Shown piece after piece: positions 11,421 through 22,629 of a stretch of DNA of 64,000 nucleotides (within the stretch, counting starts at the first letter, position 1; each line of letters begins with the position of its first letter). The notes under the pieces are model-generated. The model had not been told where the DNA came from, made no database searches, and saw only the letters and a program-made list of their open reading frames with translations. A program made the position numbers and the translations under genes. The stretch is from assembly GCA_963662175.1 (NCBI GenBank), contig OY759216.1, positions 51,353,087-51,417,086 on the forward strand, in the 5' to 3' direction. This DNA is from Aradus depressus (lineage: Eukaryota > Arthropoda > Insecta > Hemiptera > Aradidae).

Positions 11421-13727
11421 ATGGCTTCAGGCCTTGAAAGTTATGTAAATCGTATCCTTTTCATAATTTTTTGATTTATATTTTTTCTTCAGACATTGTT
11501 TCTTTCAATAAGGTTTCATTGCATGTATTTGTTTGTAAATTTTTTTTCCTTAAATGTTTCATAGATACTGTTTCAATTGTCACATCAGATGGAAGGAACT
11601 TTGTGGTTTGTTATTCTTTATTATACCTTGTTCATAGAGTTCTTGTGTTAATATCAAATCATATATCTCATAGTGATAATTTTTTTTTTTTTTTTCAGGG
11701 TACCCTTAAAGGATTTGATCAAACCATAAATCTTATATTAGACGACAGTCACGAGAGAGTCTATAGTGCCACTCAGGGAGTTGAACAAGTTGTCCTGGGA
11801 TTACATATTATTAGAGGTGATAATGTGTAAGTTTGTCTTATTATTTTTCATGCCCTTATTCGTTTGTCTTTGTTCTGTTTTTTTTTCATTCGATTCTATT
11901 CATATAAGTTTTCAGACGTAAGCTCTTTTGCTACAAATCGCTGGAGACAGTACTCACCTACTGTGCAGTGAAAGGCTGGGAGCGTCCACTCCCTTTTATA
12001 AGGAATGTTTGCTTCATGGCATTTTTATTCGGTTCTGTTAATCTTCTATGCTACATTAATCTCTTGAGGGCGATTTCGTACAGATGTTGGGAGTATGGCG
12101 CTAATAATATTCATCATTAAAGTTAGTACTTTATAGTCCAGGTTATAGTTATGTTATCCGCATTTTCCAACTATAAATATATTTTGCGTACTTGGACGTT
12201 TCATGATTGGCTAAACTTAATCGGGTCCTTAAACTGTCATGCTAGTCCAACAAGAGCTCCATTGCTGTGTGTAAATCGCAATGATAGCGTACAAGCTATC
12301 CGATATCCTCTTGTCAATGTATTTATTCTGCATTTTTCGCGCATCAGGTGAGACACACACATTTAACGGATTGTGAATTTTGGTTTGATATATTTGTTTA
12401 TTTGGCTTAACATTCTTATATACTAAGAATTAGGAACAATATTAACGAGCTCTCTACAAGGTACTGCCATTTTCTAGAAGCTCTAAAATCGACTGTAATT
12501 TTAAAATAAATGTAAAATAGTTAGCATCTCCTGAAACTTTGGTTGATATACTCTTCCAGACTGGAAAATGGACAATTTTGGTGAAACGTAAATTTCGTAT
12601 TTCATAACTTTCACTATATTGTACAGAGGGTGATTGGTCGGCAGTGTGACTAAACTTTTTGGGTGATAGTTCATCTCATTTACAACGAAAAACAATACAG
12701 GGGCCCATGTCCTTTTTTCAACCGTTTTGGAGTTACAAATTGTTATGCGTTTTTTTTTTTTTTAACTGTTTTTCATTCGTGAAAGTTTTTTTTAAAAATA
12801 CTACGCTCACCCCTCTTACATTTGCACAAGAAGTTCCTTATATAATAAGCTTTGAAAAAGTCCCTTAACCATGTTTCTTTTCTCGGTACAGATTTACGTT
12901 TAAAATGCCAAAATTCATGGTGACATTTTGGGGCTGATGCAAACAAATTGCTTGGGCATTTTGGTGTGGTTACTGGACACCATATTTTTCCATAGAATAT
13001 GTTTCTTTTAATTAATATTACATTTATGAAAACTCACTCAGAATATTTTGAGATATAACCTAATTATTATAATAATAACTTTGTTTTATTTATTGATCTC
13101 ATTTTTGTTTGGGTGGTTGCAGTAAAGCTTGTACTCAACTTTCAGTAGTGACAATAGGGTGACTCCCCTACTGGGAGGCTTGAAGAGAGCCACTCTACCA
13201 TAAAAACGGAGGTGCGGTGGACAGGATGCTCCCCCCCACTTTGCCAGTTGGAGCCACCCAGGGGGATAGCCTTAGCCACATATTGTCACCCTATCTACTA
13301 CAGTAATAGTTGTGCTGGCGCTAATGGACTCTGAAGTCGATGCGCCTAATAGAAAAAATTAATATGGAGATCTCATAGAAAATGTAACGTTCTTTTCGAA
13401 AATGAGGTCATATTACTTCCCAGGTTGACAAGAAGCTGAGACATCCGACATAGGAAGAGGATCACTGTATCAAATCACCCGAAAAATTTTATCACTACCA
13501 CCCTGTATATCTGGGAAAATCTACCAATCACCCTGTATATCTGGGCAATTATTTAAACTGGAAGTTATCTGCTCATCTCTCCCTCTTTTGGTACTATCTT
13601 AATAGCTAGATAATTTGTATTTGTTCTTTGTTGCAGAGCCATTGTAGGCGAATTGGATGAAGCTGTGGACCAGCGACTAGATTTAGCTTCTATTCGCGCA
13701 GAACCATTGAGCGCCGTCGTACACTAG
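11421..13727 (+). CDS. LSM8: U6 snRNA-associated Sm-like protein LSm8, 4 exons
   Basis: Exons 11421-11451, 11565-11605, 11699-11826, 13637-13727; total 96 residues, the same length as human LSm8. The protein starts MASGLESYVN. The Sm1 region has VTSDGRNFVGTLKGFDQTIN, and the Sm2 region has the VLGLHIIRGDNV block with the RGDNV motif typical of LSm proteins. It ends IRAEPLSAVVH, a recognisable LSm8 tail. LSm8 defines the nuclear LSm2-8 heptamer, which binds the 3' oligo-U of U6 snRNA and supports U4/U6 assembly; replacing it with LSm1 gives the cytoplasmic decay ring. Intron phases are 1, 0, 2. Intron 1 (11452-11564) has U12-type signals. The codon across that intron reads His where I would expect Arg from other LSm8 proteins. 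Confidence 0.95.
11452..11564 (+). other. U12-type (minor spliceosome) intron of LSM8
   Basis: The 113-bp intron begins with GTATCCTTT, the exact GT-AG form of the U12 5' splice site. TTCCTTAAA at 11546-11554 matches the U12 branch-point consensus TTCCTTAAC at eight of nine positions. The branch adenosine lies about 11-12 nt before the AG at 11563-11564, within the tight U12 range. The other introns traced in this window start with ordinary U2-type donors. Confidence 0.85.
11840..13636 (+). other. LSM8 intron 3, no nested gene seen
   Basis: This 1.8-kb intron holds scattered short ORFs without coding character. At about 13139-13320 there is a G/C-richer block bounded by ATAGGGTGAC and GTCACCCTAT, possibly a small inverted-repeat element. 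Confidence 0.4.
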
Positions 13728-14502
13728 AGTCTCAATTTGAATTGTTCCTTCAGTTTAATTTTACCAGTTGTTCAAGCGATTCATATAGCTTTTGAGAATT
13801 TTGAAAAATTCCTGATCAATAGTGAAAATATTGACGTGTTATTTTTTATTTATTTTTAAACAACTGTTTGAAGTTATCAACTTGTGTTCATTTAATTTTA
13901 ATATTTGTAAAAAAACATGTTTTATTTTTAGTGTATATTTGGATATATCAATATAACAATGTCACCGTTTTCTGTATTTAAGAATATTATTTCTACTGTG
14001 AGAATACTCTTACTTACTCTACTCCTACACCTTCTAGTATAAAAGCGAAATTGTTCTTAATACTTAACATAATGAAGAGCTGGAAGCTCGCAACCCTTTT
14101 TGACCAAGCTTTCTACGACCCTGAATTGTAGTGAACATTTTTGGATTGTGAAGTAATGTTCCTTTGGCCAGCGATGTTTTCATACCTATTGTTTTTGGAT
14201 TGTGCATCATGATCCGGTCATACGTGGAGGGAGGTCGGGTAGGGCATATCTATATGGACAGGTTGAGGGCATGTCCGGAAGTCTTGATTCCTCGGCATGA
14301 ACAATTCGGTTTGTTCTTTAAGAAAAACTTGGAATTAATAACTCCGTAACCTACCCAACTTTATCATTGTTTATGTTGGAGTTTATTAATGTATTTTATT
14401 TTAAGTTACTATTCATGCCTAATTGATTAAAAAATATATATATTTTTTAAACATGCTTAATCATTTAGACGTTTAAAGATTGTTTTCATTCTTTGTTAGT
14501 AA
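13728..14502. other. LSM8 3' UTR and spacer
   Basis: AT-rich sequence with no coding signal. I see no canonical AATAAA close to the stop; an ATTAAA lies near 14424. Confidence 0.35.
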
Positions 14503-14702
14503 CTCCGTCCTTCGGATGGAACGTTAAGCGATGGTTCCTAACCTGTACGATGTCAAGTACTCATTAAATACACCTAACCATAATAAACATTTAGAGTAGG
14601 CAACATTTAGGACTCCCACAGTAGACAGACCGATGTCCACCAGAGTGACGCAAGATTGGTCTGGTAGTAGGCTATATGACCTTGTAGGGCATGGGTCATA
14701 AT
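14503..14702 (+). mobile_element. SINE copy, 5' truncated, diverged
   Basis: Begins inside the SINE body (CCGTCCTTCGGATGGAACGT) and runs to the GGGCATGGGTCATAA end. The tRNA-like head is missing, and it is more diverged than the copies beyond 48 kb. Confidence 0.75.
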
Positions 14703-15835
14703 AACTAATTAAATTAATACCTAGCGGAGAATACGTGCCTTTTCACAAACTGAAATAAATCTATACTCGGAAGCTTTCAATTATGTAATTAATTTAATTT
14801 TTAATAATTTTCGCGAGGTCATCTCTGATCGATTTACTAGTCAGAACCCTTCGGTAAATATATGTGTCTCACATTTTCTTCCATTTTGAAGTGGAGGAAT
14901 AATATGTACGATTTTCAATCCAATCCGACACATTCATGACTTGAAATCTACTTACCTACCAGAAACCAAATAATGGCTGACAGACTTCATCCCTTTAAAC
15001 ATTGTAGCAATTTAAGATAGACTATAAAATTTTTTTTTTTTTTTTTTTTAATGCTGATTGTTACCAATATATGTATTTTGTTTAGTGGAAACCTTGTTAT
15101 TACGCATTTTGTGATCAAGTGTATCTTTTTGGAAAAAAAAGAAAAGTTTTTCAATAATCATTGCAGATTAATTACCCTCTAAGTTTACCCGATTTTGCAA
15201 AATTTTAAATGAGACCATCTGCTTGCCTAACAGAAATATATAAACAATGTTTCAGCTAATTCATTTGAAGGTTCTTGAATTAGGCGAACTTGCGACAAGG
15301 ATATTGAGGACAGACAGACACGGAACAAAAAGTGTTTATTGGCTAAGATCACAAAGGTTCTTCTATTCTTGGAACATGCGAGGAAGCAAAAAAAAAAAAG
15401 TATATGTTTTTAGCTATTGAGATGAAGAAACTGGTTAGATTTTTATTTTATACACAGGTTAATTATAAAAAAAAAAATTTTTTTTCTTCACAATTTATTA
15501 ACGAATCACATACATATTTTTATATGTTACAAAGATTAAGCAAACGCTAAAGTTATTATAGTCAAATATAGTGTAGGAAACAATAAAAATAGAGCGATCA
15601 ATAAAAGTATGATAATATCCTTAGGTATAAATACACATACATTTTTTTAATTATCACAGACTTATCTTCACAATAAATGAAATAGTAAAAGAACATTTTT
15701 TACTCCAATGGTACAAAAAACTTGCATTTTTCAAAAGTAAAGCTGTTTATAATACATAAATATAAAGAAGAATATCTTGGAATTACTGAAAAAATTGTTG
15801 ACAATTAATTAACTATAATATTTTATTGTTGAGGG
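14703..15835. other. Intergenic, no gene seen
   Basis: AT-rich spacer downstream of both LSM8 and BRAP. It includes a T run at 15028-15050, which is an A run in the BRAP sense. Confidence 0.45.
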
Positions 15836-15837
15836 AA

Positions 15838-16086
15838 ATCGAGGTTCTGTCATGTAATTTTTTTTCTAAAAACTCAGTATTTGGTCAACGTTTCGGAAAC
15901 TTTATTTTCTTCTTCAGGACCTTATAATAATGAGTGGTGTGTGGACTGAAGGTGGTATGTGTTTAGTGAACTCCTTCACTCCACACAACCACTCGTCATT
16001 ATAAAGCCCTGAAGATGGAAATAAATAGTATCCGAAACGTTGGCCAAATACTGAGTTTTTTATTTACATGACAGAACCTCGAATTC
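15838..16086. mobile_element. Palindromic element with hammerhead-like arms
   Basis: The ends are inverted repeats (CGAGGTTCTGTCATGTAA and TTACATGACAGAACCTCG) and the similarity continues inwards. Each arm holds a motif of the form CTGAAGA, short stem, GAAACGTT: 15883-15921 on the minus strand and 16006-16044 on the plus strand. In the left arm the motif is flanked by GGTC/GACC and in the right by GCC/GGC, so the putative closing stem is kept with different bases. No protein is encoded. Confidence 0.75.
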
Positions 16087-16294
16087 CTTCTACATTGAAA
16101 ATATATTGTCGACTCTATCATTACAATATTTTATAATAATAAAACATATTCTGAGCTGAATCGATACCATATTAACAGTAAATAGAATTATATTGTGTTG
16201 GTAAATATATATTTTCAAGTTATAATTTTCCTATAGCAAATGGAAGTGTAAAACTAAAAATACAAAAAAAAAATACCTGCAGCTGGGAAAAATG

Positions 16295-17953
16295 CTACTG
16301 TTTTCGGCGTCTTTGTGTTTTGGAGGTGCTTGGAGCCTTGCCTACTTCAATTTTCCCTTCCTTTATTTCATCCTTATGAGGGCTACTATTAACAGTATTT
16401 TGGGCTTCAAGATAGAACATCAGATCTCGCAATTGCTCTTTCAAATCATTCAATTCAACTTCCTTGGTAGTTTTGAGTTTCTCAAATTCTTTTTCTAGCT
16501 CAGCACAACGATCCTGCCAAAGAGTCTGATTTTCCCGCATTGCATTATTCAGTTCTTGTTCGTCCTGGAGCTGTTTGTAGGCAGCAGTCAGTCTCCCAGT
16601 TACTGCACTTAGTTTCTTTTCAAGACCAGATTTTTCTTTTGTAAGTGAATGTACAACTTCATTTAATTTTTCCTTCTCATCTGTGACATGTTCAGCTTTA
16701 TCTTTCCAATGACATACTTCTTCATAGGCTTGTTTTTCAATTAAACTGATCATATCTTCATAGTAAGTTCTTTGGGAGTCCAGCTGCGACGTCATCAAGT
16801 AGGTGTACTCGAGTTGCATTGCTTCCAGTTTGGCCTCCATTTCGACAGGCTTATCTGGGCTTGGTCCTTGGACAAGTTTGCCATCGGCTTTGTTTTGTAG
16901 GATCCTATGCACGAAGTTGTCTCCAACATAGTCCCACACACTGTTGCTGCCCAACTGCATGGAGTAGCAATGATGAGTATCTATGTAATGTTGGTAAGCA
17001 TGTCCTTGAAGGTACCGACCGCAGCCTACATGACCACAAATAAGACAGATCCACAGAGACTCTGTAGCCATACACTCGAGACAGTGGCTCTCGTCAGTTG
17101 GTTCTGGAGTCTGAACATACCTGCAGACGGGGCAGCTGGTGTCGCCCCACTTGGCCAGACACTGCCCGTGAAATGTATGATTACACATAATGGTCAGTAT
17201 TCCGTCAACAGACTCATCCATCCGCTCCAAACAGACAGGACAGGTTGGCAGCTCAATATGTGACACTGGAGCCACACTCCCTCCTTCGTCTTCGGACAGT
17301 GTTTCAATCCTTGAAACAAACACAAGATGACAACACCAATCTGGCTCGATGCTGCTGAACGGTATCCCGTTAAAAGATTGATAAAATTCTCTAACAGATT
17401 CTGAATTTCTGAAGGTCGCTAAAGCCATGTACTGATTAGGTGAATTGTCTCTAATAATTCTTACGTGCTTGATATTTTCTTTACAAGGAGCCAGAAAAGT
17501 CAATAGATCTGCACAATTCATATTGCAAGGAATAGCAAGAATGCACACTGTCTGACTTCGAATTGCAGCTCTTTCAATACTTGTCAATTCATCTTCTTTG
17601 AATAGATGTATGATACCATGAGTTTTTTCAACAAAAGGATTCCCGGACACAAAATGTAGCACTTCTTTACTTAAATTACCGTCAATGATAGCACTTGGAG
17701 AAACTTTTTCAATTGCTCCATTATTGATAACTGGTTTCAATTTTTCTTCACTCTCTGACATTTTTTTATTGGTCAGTGACAAGTTTTCAATTTTAATATC
17801 GCGAGTTTTCCTACGACCTCGAAATATCCTAACAGTATTTTTTATTTTTTCTCCAGCATCAACTATGTCTTTACTTCTTCCTGGTTTAGGAAAATTTTTA
17901 GTATGACTTGTTTCAATCCTTACAACACATAAAGAAACATCAACAGAAGTCAT
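16295..17953 (-). CDS. BRAP: BRCA1-associated protein (BRAP), RING E3 ligase
   Basis: One uninterrupted 552-codon frame. The start MTSVDVSLCVVRIE matches the BRAP N-terminus, supporting this ATG. Domain order: BRAP2/RRM-like domain at about 100-215 (SGNPFVEKTHGIIHLF, RIIRDNSPNQYMAL); C3H2C3-type RING with C238, C241, C257, H259, H262, C265, C274, C277; UBP-type zinc finger at about 291-350 (C291, C294, C303, C306, H308, C311); coiled coil at about 370-520; basic tail RRRKQ. Human BRAP is 592 residues. BRAP (IMP) is a cytoplasmic ubiquitin ligase that restrains Ras-Raf-MEK signalling by acting on KSR scaffolding and binds nuclear localisation signals. The absence of introns contrasts with its neighbours and may point to an old retrocopy that kept function. 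A donor-like CTCAG/GTGAGTTC lies 27 nt upstream of the ATG. Confidence 0.96.
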   Translation of the reverse strand: MTSVDVSLCVVRIETSHTKNFPKPGRSKDIVDAGEKIKNTVRIFRGRRKTRDIKIENLSLTNKKMSESEEKLKPVINNGAIEKVSPSAIIDGNLSKEVLHFVSGNPFVEKTHGIIHLFKEDELTSIERAAIRSQTVCILAIPCNMNCADLLTFLAPCKENIKHVRIIRDNSPNQYMALATFRNSESVREFYQSFNGIPFSSIEPDWCCHLVFVSRIETLSEDEGGSVAPVSHIELPTCPVCLERMDESVDGILTIMCNHTFHGQCLAKWGDTSCPVCRYVQTPEPTDESHCLECMATESLWICLICGHVGCGRYLQGHAYQHYIDTHHCYSMQLGSNSVWDYVGDNFVHRILQNKADGKLVQGPSPDKPVEMEAKLEAMQLEYTYLMTSQLDSQRTYYEDMISLIEKQAYEEVCHWKDKAEHVTDEKEKLNEVVHSLTKEKSGLEKKLSAVTGRLTAAYKQLQDEQELNNAMRENQTLWQDRCAELEKEFEKLKTTKEVELNDLKEQLRDLMFYLEAQNTVNSSPHKDEIKEGKIEVGKAPSTSKTQRRRKQ

Positions 17954-18880
17954 ATCTTCATATGTAATATTACGAACTCACCTGAGAAGTTGTATGAGCT
18001 CAGATTTTTAATCTAAAGGTGTTAGTACATAATGATGCATAAAAACTTTCTCCTTGAAGAAAATGAAATATTTGTTTTGTAATCCAACTTAACCTCAACG
18101 CAGGTAACCTTCTAGTTGAACAGTGTAGCCAACAATTGAAATTGAATTTTAAATATCCAGTTATTATTTGGAGGATGATATTGAAATTTGATTACTTGAA
18201 GTGAGTGTATTGCAATGTTTTAACTAGTAAGAAGATCGGAAATGAGGAAGTATGAACGGTCTGTCAGCTGCTACTTAAACACCTAAAGGAAGGGGGGCAA
18301 CTTTTCTTGTTTGGCTGTCATATTACACTTAAACTTTAATCTGTCTCCGGAGATATGATGTTTAAAGAAATAAATGTATTTAAATAAGCTATGCAAAATA
18401 TAAACTTGATTGATATGAAGTTTAGATCACTTATAGAATCTGTAGATAATCCGATCTTTCTATCCTTTTGCAGATATCCTAGTGACGCCTCTATCCAAAC
18501 AATTTAACTTTCCCAAGTAGAAATATTGCAAGCTTATTGTTTTAGAAACTCCTATTGTAACAATTTGACACTTTATAGTGAACTTGCATCAAGATATGTA
18601 AATTACCAGAATTTCTTGAGTATATTTGTGATTTACCTCTCGAATGTTACCCTTACTCCTTTGTAAAAGCCTGACTGAAGTTTAACCAAAAACTGATAAA
18701 ATGTTTTTGAGCTACACGAACTGAGGGAGGACAATACGCCTACGACACAACTGACATGTTTATGAAAACACAGTATTTATCTACCTATATTGTTGCAATT
18801 TTCACCCTGGACTACTAATTTGAGCTATTTATTATGTAGATTCACACACACATTCTATTTTGTAGATTCACAAAAATTAG
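17954..18880. other. Upstream of BRAP, no gene seen
   Basis: Likely holds the BRAP promoter and 5' UTR on the minus strand. No coding sequence or clear repeat recognised. Confidence 0.4.
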
Positions 18881-18883
18881 TTG

Positions 18884-19150
18884 ATATTCTCGGGTGTTTG
18901 GGCAAAAGGGCTTAAGTCAGCAAATCTGAATTTGAAGAGGGTGATTTCTGAAGGTTTGATAAATTCCTGCAAATCAGGTAAAACAAATTTATGTTACTTT
19001 AAATATTATTTCTATAAAGTATTAAATATAAACGAAGTAAAATATTCCAACATTCAGTTACATATGGTAAAAATATTTAAATGCACTTGTCTTTTGGATC
19101 ACAAGACTTATTCTGACTTAAGCCCTTTTGTCCAAACACCAGAGATATAT
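18884..19150. mobile_element. MITE with about 36-bp TIRs
   Basis: Inverted termini at 18884-18920 and 19114-19150 share GGGCTTAAGTCAG / CTGACTTAAGCCC and the adjoining GGTGTTTGG(G/A)CAAAA block. The 267-bp element is overlapped by a 102-codon ORF (18881-19189) without recognisable similarity. No transposase is present, so it is non-autonomous. Confidence 0.75.
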
Positions 19151-19202
19151 TATTATTTTTTAATTGGCCTTATGTACGATGCATATTAGCCATGTCTCCA
19201 TG

Positions 19203-19356
19203 ATGATTTTATCTAGTTATTTACGATGTCCATAGCCCCAGGAGGGAGTTCTATCTACGAAAAAAAACTTTCTTCCGGACAGGATACGAACCCGCAACTA
19301 TGGTGAGACCATGCGAAAGTCCTACGCTTTAGCCCGCACGGCCACCATGATCCCAA
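19203..19356 (-). mobile_element. Second tRNA-derived SINE type
   Basis: Minus strand reads TGGCCGTGCGGGCTAA (box A-like), then GCGGGTTCGTATCCTGTC (box B GGTTCGTATCC). The spacing suggests a tRNA with a long variable arm, but it does not fold cleanly by eye and is followed by non-tRNA sequence. This is a different family from the CCTAA-tailed SINE. Confidence 0.6.
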
Positions 19357-19646
19357 TATACTATATTATTACAGCATTACTTGGCCTATTTATTTTTTGC
19401 CTGCTCAAAAAAGAACAATTTAAACGATTCGTGAAGCTCTCCCATCATCAGTGTCTATAATACATGTGCATGTGTTCTTCAGGCTAACTAACACCTTCCT
19501 GATTGCGAATGACAGAAAGAATAGTTAACCTAAAGAGCACATGTATTATACTCTCAAGGTGGGAGTGCTTCCCGAAACGTTTGTAATTACCATTTTTGGA
19601 AATGGCGAAAAATAAATGGGAGAAGTGATGCTGTAATAATATATAT
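19357..19646. mobile_element. Palindromic element with degenerate hammerhead-like arms
   Basis: Outer inverted repeat TATTATTACAGCATTACTT / AAGTGATGCTGTAATAATA. The left arm reads on the minus strand CTGATGATGGGAGAGCTTC then CGAATCG (19424-19454). The right arm reads CTCAAGGTGGGAGTGCTTC then CCGAAACGTTT (19551-19582). These are decayed forms of the CTGANGA, stem, GAAACGTT pattern. Confidence 0.65.
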
Positions 19647-22049
19647 GAATTAAGAATATCCTTACACTACCCAGGAGGTGAAAATAATTCGATTCTATTT
19701 CATTAATTTAATTCTGGGGAAAAAATGGGAGAAATACGTATATTGTGTGTTTGCTTGGGGCAGCTGAGTTGACAAACTTTGGTAGCACAGACAGGTAGAA
19801 AGAAATGAATAAATACAAAATCAATCTTTTATTGTTCAATATGAACATAGTTACATTTTTTTTTTAATAAGTAAAATATATATCCATGTACAAAAAATCT
19901 AATACTTTTTGTTAAATAGAAAAGTTACGTCCCCATTTATCGAACATTTATAAAAAACTAACCCAAATCCTAACTTTGAAAATATTTTAACAGCAGACTT
20001 GCAATGACAGTCAGAAAGTTCATAATTCTTGTCAAAAATAGCATAGTTCTCCAGTGGACGTACACCAGCACCAGAGACTGAACCTCGTTTCTACCAGTAA
20101 AAAACTGACAATTAAAAATGTCGGACATCTTTAGGAATCTCACAATATTCTTTATAGGGGGAAGAAACACTAATGACTCTAAGCAAGTCGTATTGCATTT
20201 CTTAACAAACAAGGCTTATTTCCGCAGTAAAAACATTCCAGAGACAAAACTATTTATCCAATTTATAAATCTTTTATTGAGAGTAATCTAGTGGATCTAT
20301 GGAAAACAATAAGAGCATAAAATACAAACAAGCAACGGTCCTTACTTTTTAATAATAAAAAATAGCGAAAACATTCACTAATTGAAGCTATCCGAATATT
20401 GGAGACGTGACCTTATCTCTTTTCACTAGCGTGAAATAAGTTACAATTATGAAAGAAAACAATAAATATACACCTACATATAATAGAGTAAAAATTAACA
20501 TTTCGAAAAATAAATTATACATTTTTTATTATTATATATAATAATTAAAAACAAAAAGGACTTAAAGTTGTTCTTACAGGAAGTTACAGTTATGTAATAC
20601 GTTCAAGAAATTTATCTGCTCACATTGATTATATTATCTAAACAAAATAAGATTAAAGCTTATCAATCACTTTTTAATTATAAAAATACGAGTAAACTAA
20701 AAAGGAAATTATTTGTTGAAGTATGGCGAGCTGTGTCAAAAAATGGCATAACTTCATGAGATTAATAAAACTTAAAGTCTGGCAGTGACAAAAAGTTTGA
20801 CAAAATAATCTTATCTTACAATAATCTAAAAGGTATAATAGAAATAAATGTAAGTTAATATAAACTAAAGATTTGAGAAGCTATGTTTAAAAATACAAAT
20901 GAGATATACATCATACTGTTAAGTACACTTATGACACCCAGGATGTTGGGCGTGAGAATAAAATAGAGATCGTAATGTAAAAACACACTCTTGAGATTTA
21001 AAGTACTCAATTAACGATCTTATAATAAGGGGTTATTGTCAATTCAACAAATGAAAATACAATGATCTTTCAGAATTTGCTCCTAAATCCGCCCCCACAA
21101 AAATATGAACTAATATTCCGCGGTTCACATTTGGGGATATGAAATCAATCTTTAATTTGCTAATCGTCTTCGAAATCAGGTAAAAATTTCTGTGAGAAGA
21201 AAGTTTTCGGTTAATATTAGAATTTCTGAAAAAAGTAAAAAAATTATAACTGAAAAACTGATTCTTTAGTTTTTTTGTTTGTCTTTGGGGGTTCTTTCTT
21301 CTCCAGATATATGTATGTACGTAGAGAAAAAGAAAAGGAATACAGTAATTTTTCAATATATCTATAAAGGTAATTTTTGGTACATTAGTTTGTTATGTAG
21401 ACAAGGAAAAGTTTATTGGACAATATGATAACATGATTTTCTGTAGGCATATATCTGTTATACAAAACACAAAATGGACAATCACGAAGCACCCCAGCAG
21501 GGCGCTCTCAGAGTAATTTCGCGTTTCATTTGTTCAGAGATGATTGCATTCTTAAAAAAAAAAATAAAGGAAAAGAACGTTTTTGTAGAAAATGTTATGC
21601 TTTTTAATTTTGTGGTAAGTACTTTCTTTACTACGAGAATAGATAATGAGATATTTACAAAATTTTGGAGAAATCAAGAAACTGGTTTTCGGTTGCTATT
21701 TTCCATAACACAAGGTTGATAGCGCAGGATTAGTCTATTAATCAGAAGGAATTTTTTTAAACTAAACGACAAATTGAACAAAATGATTGGCTTAAGTATG
21801 TATTTTTTCTCCAATATTTATGGAACATTAACTACTCTCGTTATTTGGCTTTCTACAGGTTGCCACCCATCCATCCAAACATCCATGGGCACTTATAATT
21901 AACATTAATTCGGTGAATGAGAGTTGTTCTATTCAGGGCAATAGCGAGGAACGTTCATGCTCAGATTCCCACTCGTTAGTTTGAGTTAACCTAAATCTTA
22001 AAGCTACTTTTTACTTATAGTATACGTCGTATGGGGAAGTTGTGTAAAC
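19647..22049. other. Intergenic, no gene seen
   Basis: AT-rich DNA between BRAP and the 3' end of SLC38A9. The ORFs in it are short and of low complexity, and no repeat is recognised. Confidence 0.45.
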
Positions 22050-22410
22050 TGTCCATAATTAGATCCCAAGAATTTCATGTTTTTCGAACCCCTGAATCTA
22101 AAAATTTAAAAAAAAAATTGTGTCAGTTTGTGTATCTGTGAATACGATAACTTCCAATAAACCATACGATTTAACCCTACCTGAATAAAACACCTATTGT
22201 TTTCCAGTTAAATCGGCCAAAGGTTTGCAGACGAGGGGTGGCTTTGGTGGAAGGGGCTCCAAATACAAACTCGCGACAGATTGTACTATATATTGATGGA
22301 CTCCGAAGGATTGTTTACAGGTAACTTGTTTTATTATTACAAATAATTCGAGCTGCGGAAGTATATTCCTGGTGATTCCCCAAAAACATTTATGAATTAT
22401 GACGTAGGAA
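22050..22410 (+). repeat. Repeat family A copy
   Basis: Starts AATTTCATGTTTTTCGAACC, contains the CCAGTTAAATCGGCCAAAGG module and ends near GGAAGTATATTCCTGGTGAT. Confidence 0.6.
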
Positions 22411-22587
22411 AGAACATGAACATTCTCAACCATAAAAAGTATAGTAGGTACATGACCAACACATAATTATAACTTATTATAATATCATAACAGAAATGGA
22501 ATGTTCCTTAAAATATTATTAACATTTATTATAGGGCTACTATTATTTAAAGAAGAGACATTAAAGAATAATATAAGTCGTATATAC

Positions 22588-22600
22588 AATTTATTATTTT
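22588..22600 (-). terminator. Candidate SLC38A9 polyadenylation signal
   Basis: TTTATT on the plus strand here is AATAAA in the sense of SLC38A9, about 35-40 nt after its stop codon. Confidence 0.5.
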
Positions 22601-22629
22601 TTTTCCTTCAAGAAAAATAAATAAATAAA

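Noticed and set aside
16819..17263. Plus-strand ORFs of 74 and 118 codons
   Set aside because: They lie antisense to the BRAP coding sequence and have no recognisable features.
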